In this document: piece by piece, positions 50,117 to 59,378 of the stretch
Position numbering within the stretch: the first letter of the stretch is position 1
How the letters are laid out: the number at the start of each line of letters is the position of its first letter
NCBI RefSeq assembly: GCF_025137375.1
Contig: NZ_CP073720.1
Coordinates: 5,356,501-5,420,500 of the forward strand
Origin: Dactylosporangium fulvum
GTDB lineage: Bacteria > Actinomycetota > Actinomycetes > Mycobacteriales > Micromonosporaceae
Direction of reading: 5' to 3'
DNA length: 64,000 nucleotides
Made by a program: the position numbers and the translations under genes
Notes under the pieces: model-generated
The model's database searches: none
Told to the model about the DNA's origin: nothing
What the model saw: only the letters and a program-made list of their open reading frames with translations

Positions 50117-51118
50117 CTACGTCGTGGCGGTCGAGCCGCGCACGACGAGCGTGGTGGACAGGATGTTGGGCTCGCACGTCAACGGCGTGCCGTCGAAGTG
50201 CGCGATGAGCCGCCGGGCCGCCATCTCCCCCATCTGGCGCATGGGTTGGCGGACGGTGGTGAGCGGCGGCTCGGTGTGCGCGGCGTAGGTGATGTCGTCG
50301 AAACCCACCAGCGCGACATCGCCGGGCACGGAGCGGCCCGCCATGCGCAGCGCCTGGAGGGCGCCCGCGGCGGAGAGATCGTTGTGCGCGAACACGGCGT
50401 CGAACTCCAGGCCGTCGGCCAGCGCGCGCTGGACGGCCCGGGTGCCGCACTCGTAGGTGAAGTCGCCCTCGACGACCCTGCGCGGGTCGATCGGGTGACC
50501 GGCGGCGTCGAACACGTCGGCGAACCCGCCGAGGCGGTCCTGGGTGCAGCCGAACTTCTCCTTGCCGGTGATCACCAGCGGGTGTCGCCGGCCGATCTCC
50601 ACGAGGTGCCGGGCGGCGAGTGCGCCGCCTGCCCGGTTCGTGGTCCCCACCGACGGCATGAGCGGCTTGTCGCCGCGATCGTCGATGAGCACCACCGGCA
50701 GTCCGCCGGCGTAGAGGTCGGCGAGATAGTCCAGGGTGCCCTCCGGTTCGATGGCCAGCAGGCCGTCGAACGCCTTGCCGGAGACCTGCGCGGAGAACTG
50801 GCGCATCGACTCGGCGCCGCGGTTGCACGTGAACAGCAGCAACCCGTATCCCTCCGCTTCGACGACGTCCACCGCGCCCTGCACGACCTCACCCATCCAC
50901 GGCCAGGTCAACGACGGCACCAACATCCCGATCACCCTGGTGTGCCCGCGGGCGAGATTGACCGCCCGCGCGCTGGGCACGTAGCCCAACTCGTCGATGA
51001 CCCTCCGCACACGTGCCGCGGTCGACTCGTCGACCTCCCCCTTGCCGTTGAGCACACGCGAGACGGTGGTCTTACTGACCCCGGCTCGCGTCGCTACATC
51101 GGCGATGGTGATCGGCAC
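50117..51118 (-). CDS. LacI-family regulator
   Basis: 333 residues. HTH and hinge PITIADVATRAGVSKTTVSR then VLNGKGEVDESTAARVRRVI, followed by a periplasmic-binding-like ligand domain (RVIGMLVPSLTWPWMGEVVQ). GTG 51118 chosen because it directly precedes the HTH and has AGAGAGG upstream; the longer frame would read through the operators. Likely controls itself and the importer/glucosidase operon that starts 120 bases beyond its stop. Ligand probably a beta-glucoside (inference). Confidence 0.88.
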   Translation of the reverse strand: MPITIADVATRAGVSKTTVSRVLNGKGEVDESTAARVRRVIDELGYVPSARAVNLARGHTRVIGMLVPSLTWPWMGEVVQGAVDVVEAEGYGLLLFTCNRGAESMRQFSAQVSGKAFDGLLAIEPEGTLDYLADLYAGGLPVVLIDDRGDKPLMPSVGTTNRAGGALAARHLVEIGRRHPLVITGKEKFGCTQDRLGGFADVFDAAGHPIDPRRVVEGDFTYECGTRAVQRALADGLEFDAVFAHNDLSAAGALQALRMAGRSVPGDVALVGFDDITYAAHTEPPLTTVRQPMRQMGEMAARRLIAHFDGTPLTCEPNILSTTLVVRGSTATT

Positions 51119-51136
51119 GTCGCGAATCCTCTCTGT

Positions 51137-51191
51137 GAGAGCGCTTTCTGGCAAGAGAGCGTTTTCTGGAACCGGTTTCGGAACCGGTTCC
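51137..51191. promoter_or_regulatory. LacI-type operator cluster
   Basis: GAGAGCGCTTTCTGG (51137-51151) and GAGAGCGTTTTCTGG (51155-51169) are direct copies carrying the AGCGCT-like centre common to LacI operators. They are followed by two tandem AACCGGTT palindromes (51168-51191). All lie within 75 bases upstream of the LacI start. Two classes of site suggest control by more than one LacI-type protein. Confidence 0.65.
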
Positions 51192-51445
51192 GGCGAAGTT
51201 AATCGGATCGCGGACAGCAGTGTCAATAACACGGATGTAACGAAACTTAACGTCGGCGCAACCCTTGCCAAGGGCCATGTCCATGGTGTTTGCTCGGGTC
51301 CACCGTCGATGCGTTGCGGTCCGCGCCGACGGCTCAGACGCGCTGTCGCGCGCCCGCCCGCGAAACCCGTGGCGTGGACGCGCTCTCACGGCTGCCGGCA
51401 CCCTTCCGGAGCCGGTTCACCCCAGCTGCCGGGACCTCCGGGAAA

Positions 51446-53110
51446 TCAGCGCAGCCGGATGGTCTTGCCGCCGCTGAGCGGATGCTCCTTGACCCGCAGC
51501 TCCGCGAGCGCGACCCCGGCCGGCACGTCGAAGACGAGCGTGCCGGTGACCGAGTTGCCCGGATTGATGTCGCTGAGCAGCGGCCGGGTCTTCTCGTAGT
51601 AGATCCACGAGAGCTCGTCGGGCGAGTACTCCCGCGCGTCCACGTCACGCAGGTGCTGACTGCCCAGCCAGACCCGCGCGTTGCCGTCACCGACGTTCTC
51701 GACCTTCAGCTCCACCAGGCAGAACTGGCCCTGCGCCTTTTTGGTGACCGGCCATGGACCGAGTTCGGTGGTACCGCAGGAGAGCCCCGCGACGGTGAAC
51801 CGCAGCTTCCCGTCCGCGGCGACCGGGCTCGGCTTCGGCGGCTTGGCCGTCGTGCGGGCCGCGCCGGGCGTGGCCCCGGCGCCCGGTTCGCCGTCGCCAC
51901 CGTTGTCGTCGCCGCCGGCCGACTCGGCGAGCTTCAGCACCCCCAGCAGGCAGGCCAGGACCGCGGCGAGGGCGACGCCGGTGAAGACCGCCCGCCCCAC
52001 ACGGCGCGGCCTGGGCCGCGGCGGCGGCGGGACCGGCGGCAGGGGCCGCGAGCGGAAGCGCGCGTCGGCGGCCGCGCCGGCCGGGCTCCCCGCACCGGTC
52101 AGGATCGGGCCCGCCATCAGCGCGTCGGCCACCGTGGGGTCGACCGCCGTCGGGCCGACCGGGCGCGGGCTCACCGGGGCGGCGCCGGGCGCGAACCGCG
52201 CGCCGTGCCGCCCGGGGCCGGCCGGATGCCGGACCGTGGCCCCGGTCTGGTCCCGCTCCACGCGGGCGGTGGCAGCGGCACCGGTCGGGGGCGGCATCCG
52301 CACCTCGGCCGGGTCGCGCTGGCCGACCAGGGCGAGCAGGACCTGCTCCGCGCGCGGGCGGGCCGCCGGGTCCGCGCGCAGCGCCCGGCCCACCACCTCC
52401 GCCAGGGCCGGGTCCAGGCCGTCGAGTTCGGGCCGGCCGGCCTCATCCGCCGGCCCGGCGAACGGCATCCGGCCGGTGCCGGCCCAGGCGACCAGCAGGC
52501 CCCACGCGTACACGTCGCTGGCCTGGCTCGGCGGGCCGCCCCGCCGCTGCTCCGGGGCGAGCCAGCCCGGCGTGCCGAACTGCTGCCGGTCGGCCGGGCC
52601 GGTGTGGCCCAGCAGGCGTGCCACGCCGAAGTCGATGACCTTCGGGCCGAACGGCGACAGCAGCACGTTGCGCGGGCTGAGGTCGGCGTGGACCAGGCCG
52701 ACGGCGTGGATCGCGGTCAGCGCCGCCGCCACGCCGACGGCCACCGCCGTCACCTGGCCCTCGAGCGGGCCGTGTGCGGTCGCGTAGTCGTGCAGGGACG
52801 GCCCGGGCACGTACTCCGTCACCAGGTACGGCGCCGGGCCGTCGAGGGCCACGTCGAGCACCCGGGCGGTGCAGAACCCGGCGACCCGCGACGCGGCGGC
52901 CGCCTCGGCGGCGAAGCGGTGCCGGAACAGCGGGTCGCCGTGCAGCGCCGGATTGATCACCTTCAGCGCGACGTCACGGCCGCCGGGTGCGGTGGCGAGG
53001 TAGACGATGCCCATCCCGCCGACGCCGAGCACGCCCCGCAGCCGGTACTGCCCGACGGTCGCCGGATCGGTGTCGCGCAGCGGTGCGGGCGGGTCCCCCA
53101 TGCCTGCCAT
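51446..53110 (-). CDS. Transmembrane Ser/Thr protein kinase
   Basis: 554 residues. Kinase domain 20-270: Gly loop GVLGVGGMGIVYLA, Lys50 in VALKV, catalytic loop HADLSPRN (141-148) and DFG at 160-162. The usual HRD Arg is Ala and the HRDLK Lys is Ser, so it is a non-RD variant. A Pro-rich linker, one transmembrane helix (about 375-395) and an extracellular DUF4352-like beta domain with paired Cys (SCGTTE, FCLVE) follow. GTG or ATG near 53110. Substrate unknown. Confidence 0.85.
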   Translation of the reverse strand: MAGMGDPPAPLRDTDPATVGQYRLRGVLGVGGMGIVYLATAPGGRDVALKVINPALHGDPLFRHRFAAEAAAASRVAGFCTARVLDVALDGPAPYLVTEYVPGPSLHDYATAHGPLEGQVTAVAVGVAAALTAIHAVGLVHADLSPRNVLLSPFGPKVIDFGVARLLGHTGPADRQQFGTPGWLAPEQRRGGPPSQASDVYAWGLLVAWAGTGRMPFAGPADEAGRPELDGLDPALAEVVGRALRADPAARPRAEQVLLALVGQRDPAEVRMPPPTGAAATARVERDQTGATVRHPAGPGRHGARFAPGAAPVSPRPVGPTAVDPTVADALMAGPILTGAGSPAGAAADARFRSRPLPPVPPPPRPRPRRVGRAVFTGVALAAVLACLLGVLKLAESAGGDDNGGDGEPGAGATPGAARTTAKPPKPSPVAADGKLRFTVAGLSCGTTELGPWPVTKKAQGQFCLVELKVENVGDGNARVWLGSQHLRDVDAREYSPDELSWIYYEKTRPLLSDINPGNSVTGTLVFDVPAGVALAELRVKEHPLSGGKTIRLR

Positions 53111-53135
53111 CGTGCCCTACACACGCACGCACGGG

Positions 53136-53897
53136 TCACGCGGCGGCGGCTCTCCGCCGGGCGAGGAGGGCGGCGCCGACGATGCCGGCGTTGTTCTGCA
53201 GCGTCGCCGGCACCACGCGGGTGGGCACGTCGACGTGGTGCAGCCACCTGTCCGCCTTCTTGCTGACCCCGCCGCCGACGATGATCAGGTCGGGCCACAG
53301 CAGGGCGTGCAGGTGCCGCAGGTACGTCTGCACGCGCTCGCCGAACTCGTGCCACGGCAGTTCCTCGGCCTCCCGGACCCGGTCCGAGGCGTAGTCCTCC
53401 GCGTCGCCGCCGTGCAGGTGCAGGCCGCTCATCTGCAGATGGCCGAACTCCGTGTTGGGCACGAGCTTGCCGTCGATGAACAGCGCGCTGCCGATGCCGG
53501 TGCCGAAGGTGACCATGACGACGAGGCCGCCGACGCCCTTGCCGGCGCCGTACTCCACCTCGGCGACCCCGGCCGCGTCGGCGTCGTTGAGCACCGTCAC
53601 CGGCCGGCCGAGAGCCTCGGTGAACAGCCGCTCGGCCGGCGCGTCGACCCACGAGCCGTCGACATTCGCGGCGGTCTTCGTGACGCCGTGCTGGACGACC
53701 GCCGGGAAGGTGATGCCGATGGCGGACGCCGGGTCGAACTGGCCGGCGACCGCCACGACCGTCTTCACCACGCTGGGCACGTCGGCCGGCTGCGGCGTCT
53801 CGATCCTCACCCGGTCACTGGTGAACTGGCCGGTCGACAGGTCGACCGGAGCCCCCTTGATGCCGGAACCGCCGATGTCGATGCCCAGGACGACCAC
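53136..53897 (-). CDS. ppgK: Polyphosphate glucokinase (ROK family)
   Basis: 253 residues. ROK phosphate motif VLGIDIGGSGIKGAPVDL, sugar-binding NDADAAGVAEV, and TFGTGIGSALF with the surrounding PPGK pattern. It phosphorylates glucose with polyphosphate or ATP, a natural sink for glucose released by the GH1 enzyme. GTG 53897 with GGAGGA upstream is chosen over a longer frame. Same strand as the kinase gene downstream, 25 bases apart. Confidence 0.88.
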   Translation of the reverse strand: MVVLGIDIGGSGIKGAPVDLSTGQFTSDRVRIETPQPADVPSVVKTVVAVAGQFDPASAIGITFPAVVQHGVTKTAANVDGSWVDAPAERLFTEALGRPVTVLNDADAAGVAEVEYGAGKGVGGLVVMVTFGTGIGSALFIDGKLVPNTEFGHLQMSGLHLHGGDAEDYASDRVREAEELPWHEFGERVQTYLRHLHALLWPDLIIVGGGVSKKADRWLHHVDVPTRVVPATLQNNAGIVGAALLARRRAAAA

Positions 53898-53964
53898 CGC
53901 TGCTCCTCCGCGCCGATGAACTCTCTCTTGCCCAGAACCCAATCATGGCGCGGCCGCCCCTGGA

Positions 53965-54225
53965 TCACCCGGGGTATGCCCCCACCGAGTCGCGAATCTC
54001 GAACCCGGCCGTGGTGTCCCCCGAGCGGGCGCAGTGCGCGCTGCAGTAGAAGCGGCCGGACACCTCCGCCCCGTGCCCGACGATCCTGGTGCCGCAGTGC
54101 TCGCACACCGGCGCGAGCCGGTGGATCGCGCACTCGAACGAGTCGAAGACGTGCACGCCGCCCCCGACCGTGCGCACCTCGAAGGTCATGTAGTAGTCGT
54201 TGCCGCAGGTCTCGCAGACCGCCAT
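53965..54225 (-). CDS. Small zinc-ribbon protein
   Basis: 86 residues with three Cys pairs: CETCGND, CEHCGTR and CSAHC, spaced like zinc ribbons, plus the conserved DSFECAIHRLAPVC block. Actinobacterial proteins of this type are abundant and uncharacterised. ATG 54225 with GGGGGA upstream. Lies between ppgK and the stressosome operon on the same strand. Confidence 0.7.
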   Translation of the reverse strand: MAVCETCGNDYYMTFEVRTVGGGVHVFDSFECAIHRLAPVCEHCGTRIVGHGAEVSGRFYCSAHCARSGDTTAGFEIRDSVGAYPG

Positions 54226-54301
54226 CGCGCTGTCCCCCGTCCGTCGGTTTCCCGCAGCGTCCGGGGACACGGGCCGGGCCCGCAACCGCTTCGGCCGGAA
54301 C

Positions 54302-55873
54302 TCACCCGGACGCGTCACCCGCCGGCCCGCGGCGGATCACCAGCAGCGCCACGTCGTCGTCGCGCGAGTCGGCGCTCAGCGTGGCGAGCAGGCCGTCGCA
54401 GAACTCCTCCAGGTCACCGGCGCCCACCCCGGCGGCGGCCGCGCAGAGCCGCTCGAGGCCCTCGTTGAACGTGTGCCCGCGCGCCTCGATGAGGCCGTCG
54501 GTGACCAGGACGAGCGCCTCGCCGGGCGCCAGCGTGAACGCGACCTCGGCCTCGTGCGGCAGCGCCACCCCGAGCAGTGCGACTCGGCCCTCCTCGACCG
54601 CCACCCGGCCGTCGAGGACCCGCACCGGCGGCGGGTGCCCGGCGTTGGCGAGACGGGTCTCGCCGGTGGCAGGGTCGATGCGCAGGAGGCACATCGTGGC
54701 GATCTCCTCCGGCAGGAACCGCAGCATCATGCGGTTGAGCCGCTCCATGGTGCGGCCCGGCGCGTGGCCCTCGACGAGGTAGGCCCGCAGCGCGTGCCGG
54801 ACCTCGGCCATGATCGTCGCGGCCCGCAGCGAATGCCCGGCGACGTCGCCGATGGCGGCCACGAGATACCCCTCGACGGCCACGACCTCGTAGAAGTCGC
54901 CGCCGACCGAGGCGTGCTCGCTCGCCGGCTGGTAGCGCACCGCGATCTCGTAGCCGTCGAACGCCGGCAGGCTGGCCGGCAGCATGTTCTGCTGCAGGGC
55001 CAGCGCCGTGCGGCGCTCCTCGTCGTAGCTGCGCAGCGCCTCGACCGCGAGGGCCATCGCCTGGCCGAGCTGGCGCAGCAGGTCGGAGTCGTCCTCGTCG
55101 AACCCGGCGGCCGGCACCGCGATGTGCAGCGGTTCCCGGCCGGCCTTGGCACGGGCGACGACCCGCCACACCGGCGCGTCCCACCAGGGGCCGCCGTCCT
55201 GGTGGAACAGGACGGTGCCGACCAGCCCCTCCAGCGGGTCCTCGGCGAACTGCACCGGGTGCGCGGGCCGGATGGCCGGGAGGCCACCCACCCCGTCGAC
55301 CTGGACGGCGAGGGCGCCGGTCGCGTCGGACGCCGCCGCGACGGCGGCCGGGCCCTCGAAGACGCTGGCGGCGCCGCTCGCGCCGACGTGGAGCAGCCCG
55401 GCCAGCGTGGTCGCGGCGTTGATCGCGGCGGTCGTCTCGACCAGCCGGGTGAGCCGGCCGGCGAGGCGTTCCGCACGGCGGCGCGCCCGGTAGTACCGCA
55501 GCATCGCCTGGACCGTGGCGAGCAGCTCGTCGGGATCGATCGGCTCCGCCAGGTACGCGTCGGCGCCACGGCTGAGGCCCTGCGTGCGGTCGACGACGTG
55601 GACGGCGGTGGCCGAGACGTGGATGACGGGCACCGCCGAGGTCCGCGGGTCCGCCTTGATGCGCTCGGCGACCTCGAACCCGTCGATGTCGGGCAGCCGG
55701 ACGTCGAGCTCGGCCGGGTGCCGGGCGAGCAGCTCGAGCGCCTCGGCGCCGGTGGCGGCCTCGGTGACCCGGTGCCCGTCGCGGCGCAGCCAGCTCGTGA
55801 TGACGTACCGCTTCGAGGGGCTGTCGTCGACGACGAGGATGTCGGCGGCGGCCCCGGCGCTCCCCGGGCTCAC
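54302..55873 (-). CDS. Receiver-SpoIIE phosphatase
   Basis: 523 residues: receiver (2-125), GAF-like middle (about 145-310) and SpoIIE/PP2C phosphatase (about 320-515; YEIAVRYQPASEHASVGGDF, IGDVAGHSLRAA, LVTDGLIEARG). Receiver oddities: the beta3 strand is short before Asp57 (AELDVRLPD) and the conserved Lys is Glu (YLAEP), as in several SpoIIE-linked receivers. It should dephosphorylate an anti-sigma antagonist under control of the hybrid kinase, to which it is coupled by ATGA. Confidence 0.88.
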   Translation of the reverse strand: MSPGSAGAAADILVVDDSPSKRYVITSWLRRDGHRVTEAATGAEALELLARHPAELDVRLPDIDGFEVAERIKADPRTSAVPVIHVSATAVHVVDRTQGLSRGADAYLAEPIDPDELLATVQAMLRYYRARRRAERLAGRLTRLVETTAAINAATTLAGLLHVGASGAASVFEGPAAVAAASDATGALAVQVDGVGGLPAIRPAHPVQFAEDPLEGLVGTVLFHQDGGPWWDAPVWRVVARAKAGREPLHIAVPAAGFDEDDSDLLRQLGQAMALAVEALRSYDEERRTALALQQNMLPASLPAFDGYEIAVRYQPASEHASVGGDFYEVVAVEGYLVAAIGDVAGHSLRAATIMAEVRHALRAYLVEGHAPGRTMERLNRMMLRFLPEEIATMCLLRIDPATGETRLANAGHPPPVRVLDGRVAVEEGRVALLGVALPHEAEVAFTLAPGEALVLVTDGLIEARGHTFNEGLERLCAAAAGVGAGDLEEFCDGLLATLSADSRDDDVALLVIRRGPAGDASG

Positions 55874-57549
55874 CGGACGATCCGCGTGAGGACCTCCGCG
55901 ACGGCGCGCCGCGAGAGCTGCTCCTTCGCCAGGACCGCGGCCGCGCGGTCGAGGCCGGTGAAGTCCGCGGGGTCGGCGGCGGTGACCACGACGACCGGGA
56001 CGGCGGACAGGTCCGGGTCGCCGGCCGTGGCGGCGAGGAACCCGGTGCCGTCCCCGCCGGGCATCCGCAGGTCGAGGAAAACGACGTCGGGCCGCTCGCG
56101 CGCCGCGATCGCCAGCGCCGACCGCACGTCGGCCGCCTCGGCGACCTCGTCCGCCATCCCGGTGAGGGCCTGGCGGAGCAGGCGCCGGGCCGCCGGGTCG
56201 TCGTCGACGAGCAGCGCCCGGCCGACCCGCGGCAGGTCGGCCTCGTCCGGCGGCGGCGGGCGCAGCGGCAGGGACAGCGTGAAGGTGCTGCCCTCGCCGG
56301 GCTCGCTGACCATGGTGAGCACGCCGCCGAGGAGTCCGGCGAGCCGCCGGGCGTAGGGCAGGCCGAGCCCGGTGCCGCCGGTCTGGTGGGCGCCGCGGAC
56401 CTGGTGGAACTCCTCGAACACCCGCGGCTGCTCGGCGGCCGGGATGCCGATGCCGGTGTCGGCCACGGCGATGTTGAGCCGGTCCCCGGCGACCCAGCCG
56501 CCCATGGTCACGGTGCCGCGGCCGGTGAACTTCAGCGCGTTGGTGAGCAGGTTGCGCAGGATCTGCGTGAGCAGCAGCTCGTCGGTGACCAGGCCGGCGG
56601 CGGGCGGCTCCTCGACGACGAGCTCGACGCCGGGCTTCGCGAGGGGCCGCAGGGTGCCGCGCAGCTGCCCGAAGACCGCGGCGAGGTCGGCCCGCTCCCA
56701 GTTCACCTCGATCCGGTTCGACTCGGCCTTGGCCAGGTCGAGCAGGTCGTTGACCCGGTCGAGCAGGTCGGCGGCGGAGCTGCGCACCAGCTGGAGCTGG
56801 TGGTTCTGCTCGCCGGTGAGCGGGTCGGAGCGCGGGTCGAGCAGCAGCCGGGTCAGCCCGATGATCGCCGTCACCGGGGCGCGCAGCTCGTGGGACACGT
56901 TGGCCAGGAACCGGCTCTTCGCCTCGTTGGCCTCCCGCAGCTGGGCCGAGCGCTCGTCCAGCTCCGCGTACAACGCGACGACGCCCTGGTTGGTCTGCTC
57001 CAGCTCCTCCGACAGCTGCCCGTACAGCGCCATGACGCCCTTGTTGGTCTCCTCCAGCTCGGCGTTGAGCTGCAGCAGTTCGTCCCGGTGCGCCTGGACG
57101 TCCTCCAGCGCGGCGACCAGCTGCTGGTTCTGCACGCTGAGCTCGTCGAGCGCCGTGGTGGGCGCGCTCGCCGCCAGCTCCTGCCGTGCCGCAGCCAGCT
57201 GCTCCGGGGTGTTCCGGCCCGGCAGCCGCCGCGTCAGGGTGATCCGCTCGTCCTCCACCCGCACCTCGTCCATCAGCCGCGCGGCCGCCGCCACGCCGTC
57301 AGGTGTCCCACTACCCCATCCGACCTCAGAGACAACAATCATCAACTGGGGCCGTGGCGTGTCCGTCGTGGAGAACGTCACGGTGGCGCCGGGAACCTGA
57401 CGGCCGATCTCGCTGAGCGCGGTGGCCACCCGGACCTGGTCCTGGTGCTCCATGCCCAGCGCGGCGGCGACCTCGCGGCCGCGCTGGCGCAGCACGAACA
57501 CCGCTTGCTCGTCGCGCAGCGTCAGGCTCAGCAGCGGTTCGACGCTCAT
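55870..57549 (-). CDS. Hybrid histidine kinase with RsbT-like N-terminus
   Basis: 559 residues. N-terminus (1-110) resembles an anti-sigma HATPase (RVATALSEIGR); then a coiled-coil signalling helix with two near-copies of ETNxGVxALY (168-197); DHp with His220 in FLANVSHELRAPVTAI; HATPase (NLLTNALKF, DTGIGIPAA, GTGLGLPYA); and a C-terminal receiver (LLVDDDP, VFLDLRMPG). No membrane segment. Overlaps both neighbours by ATGA. Likely passes a stressosome signal to the receiver-SpoIIE protein. Confidence 0.88.
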   Translation of the reverse strand: MSVEPLLSLTLRDEQAVFVLRQRGREVAAALGMEHQDQVRVATALSEIGRQVPGATVTFSTTDTPRPQLMIVVSEVGWGSGTPDGVAAAARLMDEVRVEDERITLTRRLPGRNTPEQLAAARQELAASAPTTALDELSVQNQQLVAALEDVQAHRDELLQLNAELEETNKGVMALYGQLSEELEQTNQGVVALYAELDERSAQLREANEAKSRFLANVSHELRAPVTAIIGLTRLLLDPRSDPLTGEQNHQLQLVRSSAADLLDRVNDLLDLAKAESNRIEVNWERADLAAVFGQLRGTLRPLAKPGVELVVEEPPAAGLVTDELLLTQILRNLLTNALKFTGRGTVTMGGWVAGDRLNIAVADTGIGIPAAEQPRVFEEFHQVRGAHQTGGTGLGLPYARRLAGLLGGVLTMVSEPGEGSTFTLSLPLRPPPPDEADLPRVGRALLVDDDPAARRLLRQALTGMADEVAEAADVRSALAIAARERPDVVFLDLRMPGGDGTGFLAATAGDPDLSAVPVVVVTAADPADFTGLDRAAAVLAKEQLSRRAVAEVLTRIVR

Positions 57550-58580
57550 CCGGGCACCGACGCCCGGGCCACCGCCACACAGGCGTCGTCGCGGCGCACG
57601 CCGGCGTCACGCAGCAGCGTCGCGGCGACCAGCAGCGGGTCCTGGCGGGACAGTCCCGGGTAGTCGGGCAGGCGCCAGCGGTCCGACACGCCGTCGCTGT
57701 GCAGCACCACGACCGCTTCGGGCGGCAGGTCGTAGGCGAACTCGCGCACGCCGCGCGACTGGTGCCCGACGATGCCCGGCATGGCGACCATCCCGCGCCG
57801 CTCGCCGCCGGGAGACGCGATGCTGCCGGCGACGTTGCCGAGCCCGGCGAACCGGACCGTGCCACCCTCGATGCGGGCGACCGACGCGGCGGCGCCCCGG
57901 GTGTGGGAGACGGCCCGGTGGAGGTGCTCCACGATCGCGCCGGGCGCGTCGAGCGCGGTCGCGTGGAACGCGTCGACGACGGCCGCCGCGGCGGCGCCGG
58001 CGAGGGCACCGTGGCCGAGGCCGTCGGCGACGAGCACGAGCAGCGCCCCGCCGTGGAGCCGGGCGGCGTACCGGTCGCCGCACACCTTCTCGCCGGTGAT
58101 CGGCCGGCTGAGGCCCGCGACCGGCGGCTCGCCGGCGACGACGGCGCCGGCCGGCCAGAGGCGGGCGGCGAGCACCGTGCCCCGGCCGGGCACGGAGAAG
58201 CCGCCGGAGCTGTCGGAGAGGCGCCGGACGGCGCCGAGGCCGATGCCGAGCGTACCGGCGGTGGAGTGCCCGTCGACGGCGCTGAACGGCAGGTCGGCCA
58301 TGCCCGGCCCGCTGTCGACGGCGACCAGCTCGATCCCGCCGATCTCGCCGCGGCGCAGGATCCGCACCGACAGCGCACCGGCGTCGGCGTGACGGTGCAG
58401 GTTGCTGGCGAGCTCGGCGGCGACGATCGCCACCTCGCCGGCGCGCTGCTCGGTGAAGCCGAGCCGCCGCGCGCCGTCGCCCGCCAGCCGCCGGGCGATC
58501 CCGGCCGCGCCGCTGTCGTCCACCGCCACCCAGCCGAGCTCCTCGACGGCCGGCGGCGCCGCGGCGGTCACCGGGCCCAC
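57546..58580 (-). CDS. HATPase-PP2C fusion (RsbX-like)
   Basis: 344 residues: N-terminal GHKL ATPase (N-box AAELASNLHRHA, DSGPGMADLP, GIGLGAVRRLSD) joined to a SpoIIE/RsbX-type phosphatase (VADGLGHGALAGAAA, VVLHSDGVSDRW). In the Bacillus stressosome RsbX resets RsbR/RsbS by dephosphorylation (family knowledge); here that activity is fused to an RsbT-like module. ATGA overlap with the hybrid kinase; 13-base overlap with RsbT. Confidence 0.85.
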   Translation of the reverse strand: MGPVTAAAPPAVEELGWVAVDDSGAAGIARRLAGDGARRLGFTEQRAGEVAIVAAELASNLHRHADAGALSVRILRRGEIGGIELVAVDSGPGMADLPFSAVDGHSTAGTLGIGLGAVRRLSDSSGGFSVPGRGTVLAARLWPAGAVVAGEPPVAGLSRPITGEKVCGDRYAARLHGGALLVLVADGLGHGALAGAAAAAVVDAFHATALDAPGAIVEHLHRAVSHTRGAAASVARIEGGTVRFAGLGNVAGSIASPGGERRGMVAMPGIVGHQSRGVREFAYDLPPEAVVVLHSDGVSDRWRLPDYPGLSRQDPLLVAATLLRDAGVRRDDACVAVARASVPG

Positions 58581-58990
58581 TTGGTCACCGTGATGCGTGT
58601 GCCGTCGCCGGGAGCCGATTCGATCTCGAACTCGTCGACCAGGCGGCGGGACCCGCTCAGGCCGAGCCCCAGCCCGCTGCCCGTGGTGTAGCCGTCGGTG
58701 AACGCGAGGTCGAGGTCGACGATGCCCGGGCCGGTGTCGACGAACTCGGCCCGCACCCCGGCCCGCCGGCCGTTGTGCACCGGGCCCACGGTGGCGTATC
58801 CGCCGCCGCCGTGGATCAGCGTGTTGCGGGCCAGCTCGCTGGCCGCGGTGACGAGCTTCGTCTGGTCGACCAGCGGCAGCTTGGCCGCGACGGCGACGAC
58901 CCGGACGGCCTGGCGCACCCGCACGACGTCCTTGTCGTCGGCGATGTCCAGCCGGGTGGGTGCCTCGGGCGGCGACTCAGGCCGTGTCAT
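58568..58990 (-). CDS. rsbT: Stressosome kinase RsbT
   Basis: 140 residues, anti-sigma-type serine kinase: N-box AASELARNTLIHGGGGYATV, G1 DTGPGIVDLD, G2 GSGLGLGLSGSRRLVDE. It phosphorylates RsbS and RsbR and then leaves to activate a downstream phosphatase. ATG 58990 preferred over 58999. Overlaps the RsbS end by 14 bases. Confidence 0.9.
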   Translation of the reverse strand: MTRPESPPEAPTRLDIADDKDVVRVRQAVRVVAVAAKLPLVDQTKLVTAASELARNTLIHGGGGYATVGPVHNGRRAGVRAEFVDTGPGIVDLDLAFTDGYTTGSGLGLGLSGSRRLVDEFEIESAPGDGTRITVTKWAR

Positions 58991-59378
58991 CGTCGGCAAC
59001 CGCGAGCACGCCGACGCCGTGAACCTGCTTGGTCTCGGCGAGGATCTCCAGGGCCTTGTCGACGTTGAGGGCCGTGCGCACCCCGTTGAGCGACAGGCCC
59101 AGCTCGACCAGCGTGATGGCGACGGCCGGGCGCATGCCGACGACGACGGTCTCGGCGTCGAGGACCCGCGACACCGCGGCGATCGTCGACAGCATCCGGC
59201 CGATGAACGAGTCGACGATCTCCAGGGCGGAGATGTCGATGACGACCCCGTGGGCGCCGGTCTCCACGATCCGGTCGGCGAGGTCCTCCTGCAGTTGGAG
59301 GGCCGTCTGGTCGTCGAGGTCGATCTGGATCGACACCAGCAGGATGTCGCCGATCTTCAGGACGGGCACCCGGTCCAT
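58977..59378 (-). CDS. rsbS: Stressosome scaffold RsbS (STAS domain)
   Basis: 133 residues, single STAS domain. Ser57 in IVDSFIGRML matches the position phosphorylated by RsbT in characterised RsbS proteins. GMRPAVAITLVELG is the usual second half. ATG 59378 overlaps the RsbR stop by ATGA, ensuring balanced synthesis of the complex. Confidence 0.92.
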   Translation of the reverse strand: MDRVPVLKIGDILLVSIQIDLDDQTALQLQEDLADRIVETGAHGVVIDISALEIVDSFIGRMLSTIAAVSRVLDAETVVVGMRPAVAITLVELGLSLNGVRTALNVDKALEILAETKQVHGVGVLAVADDDTA

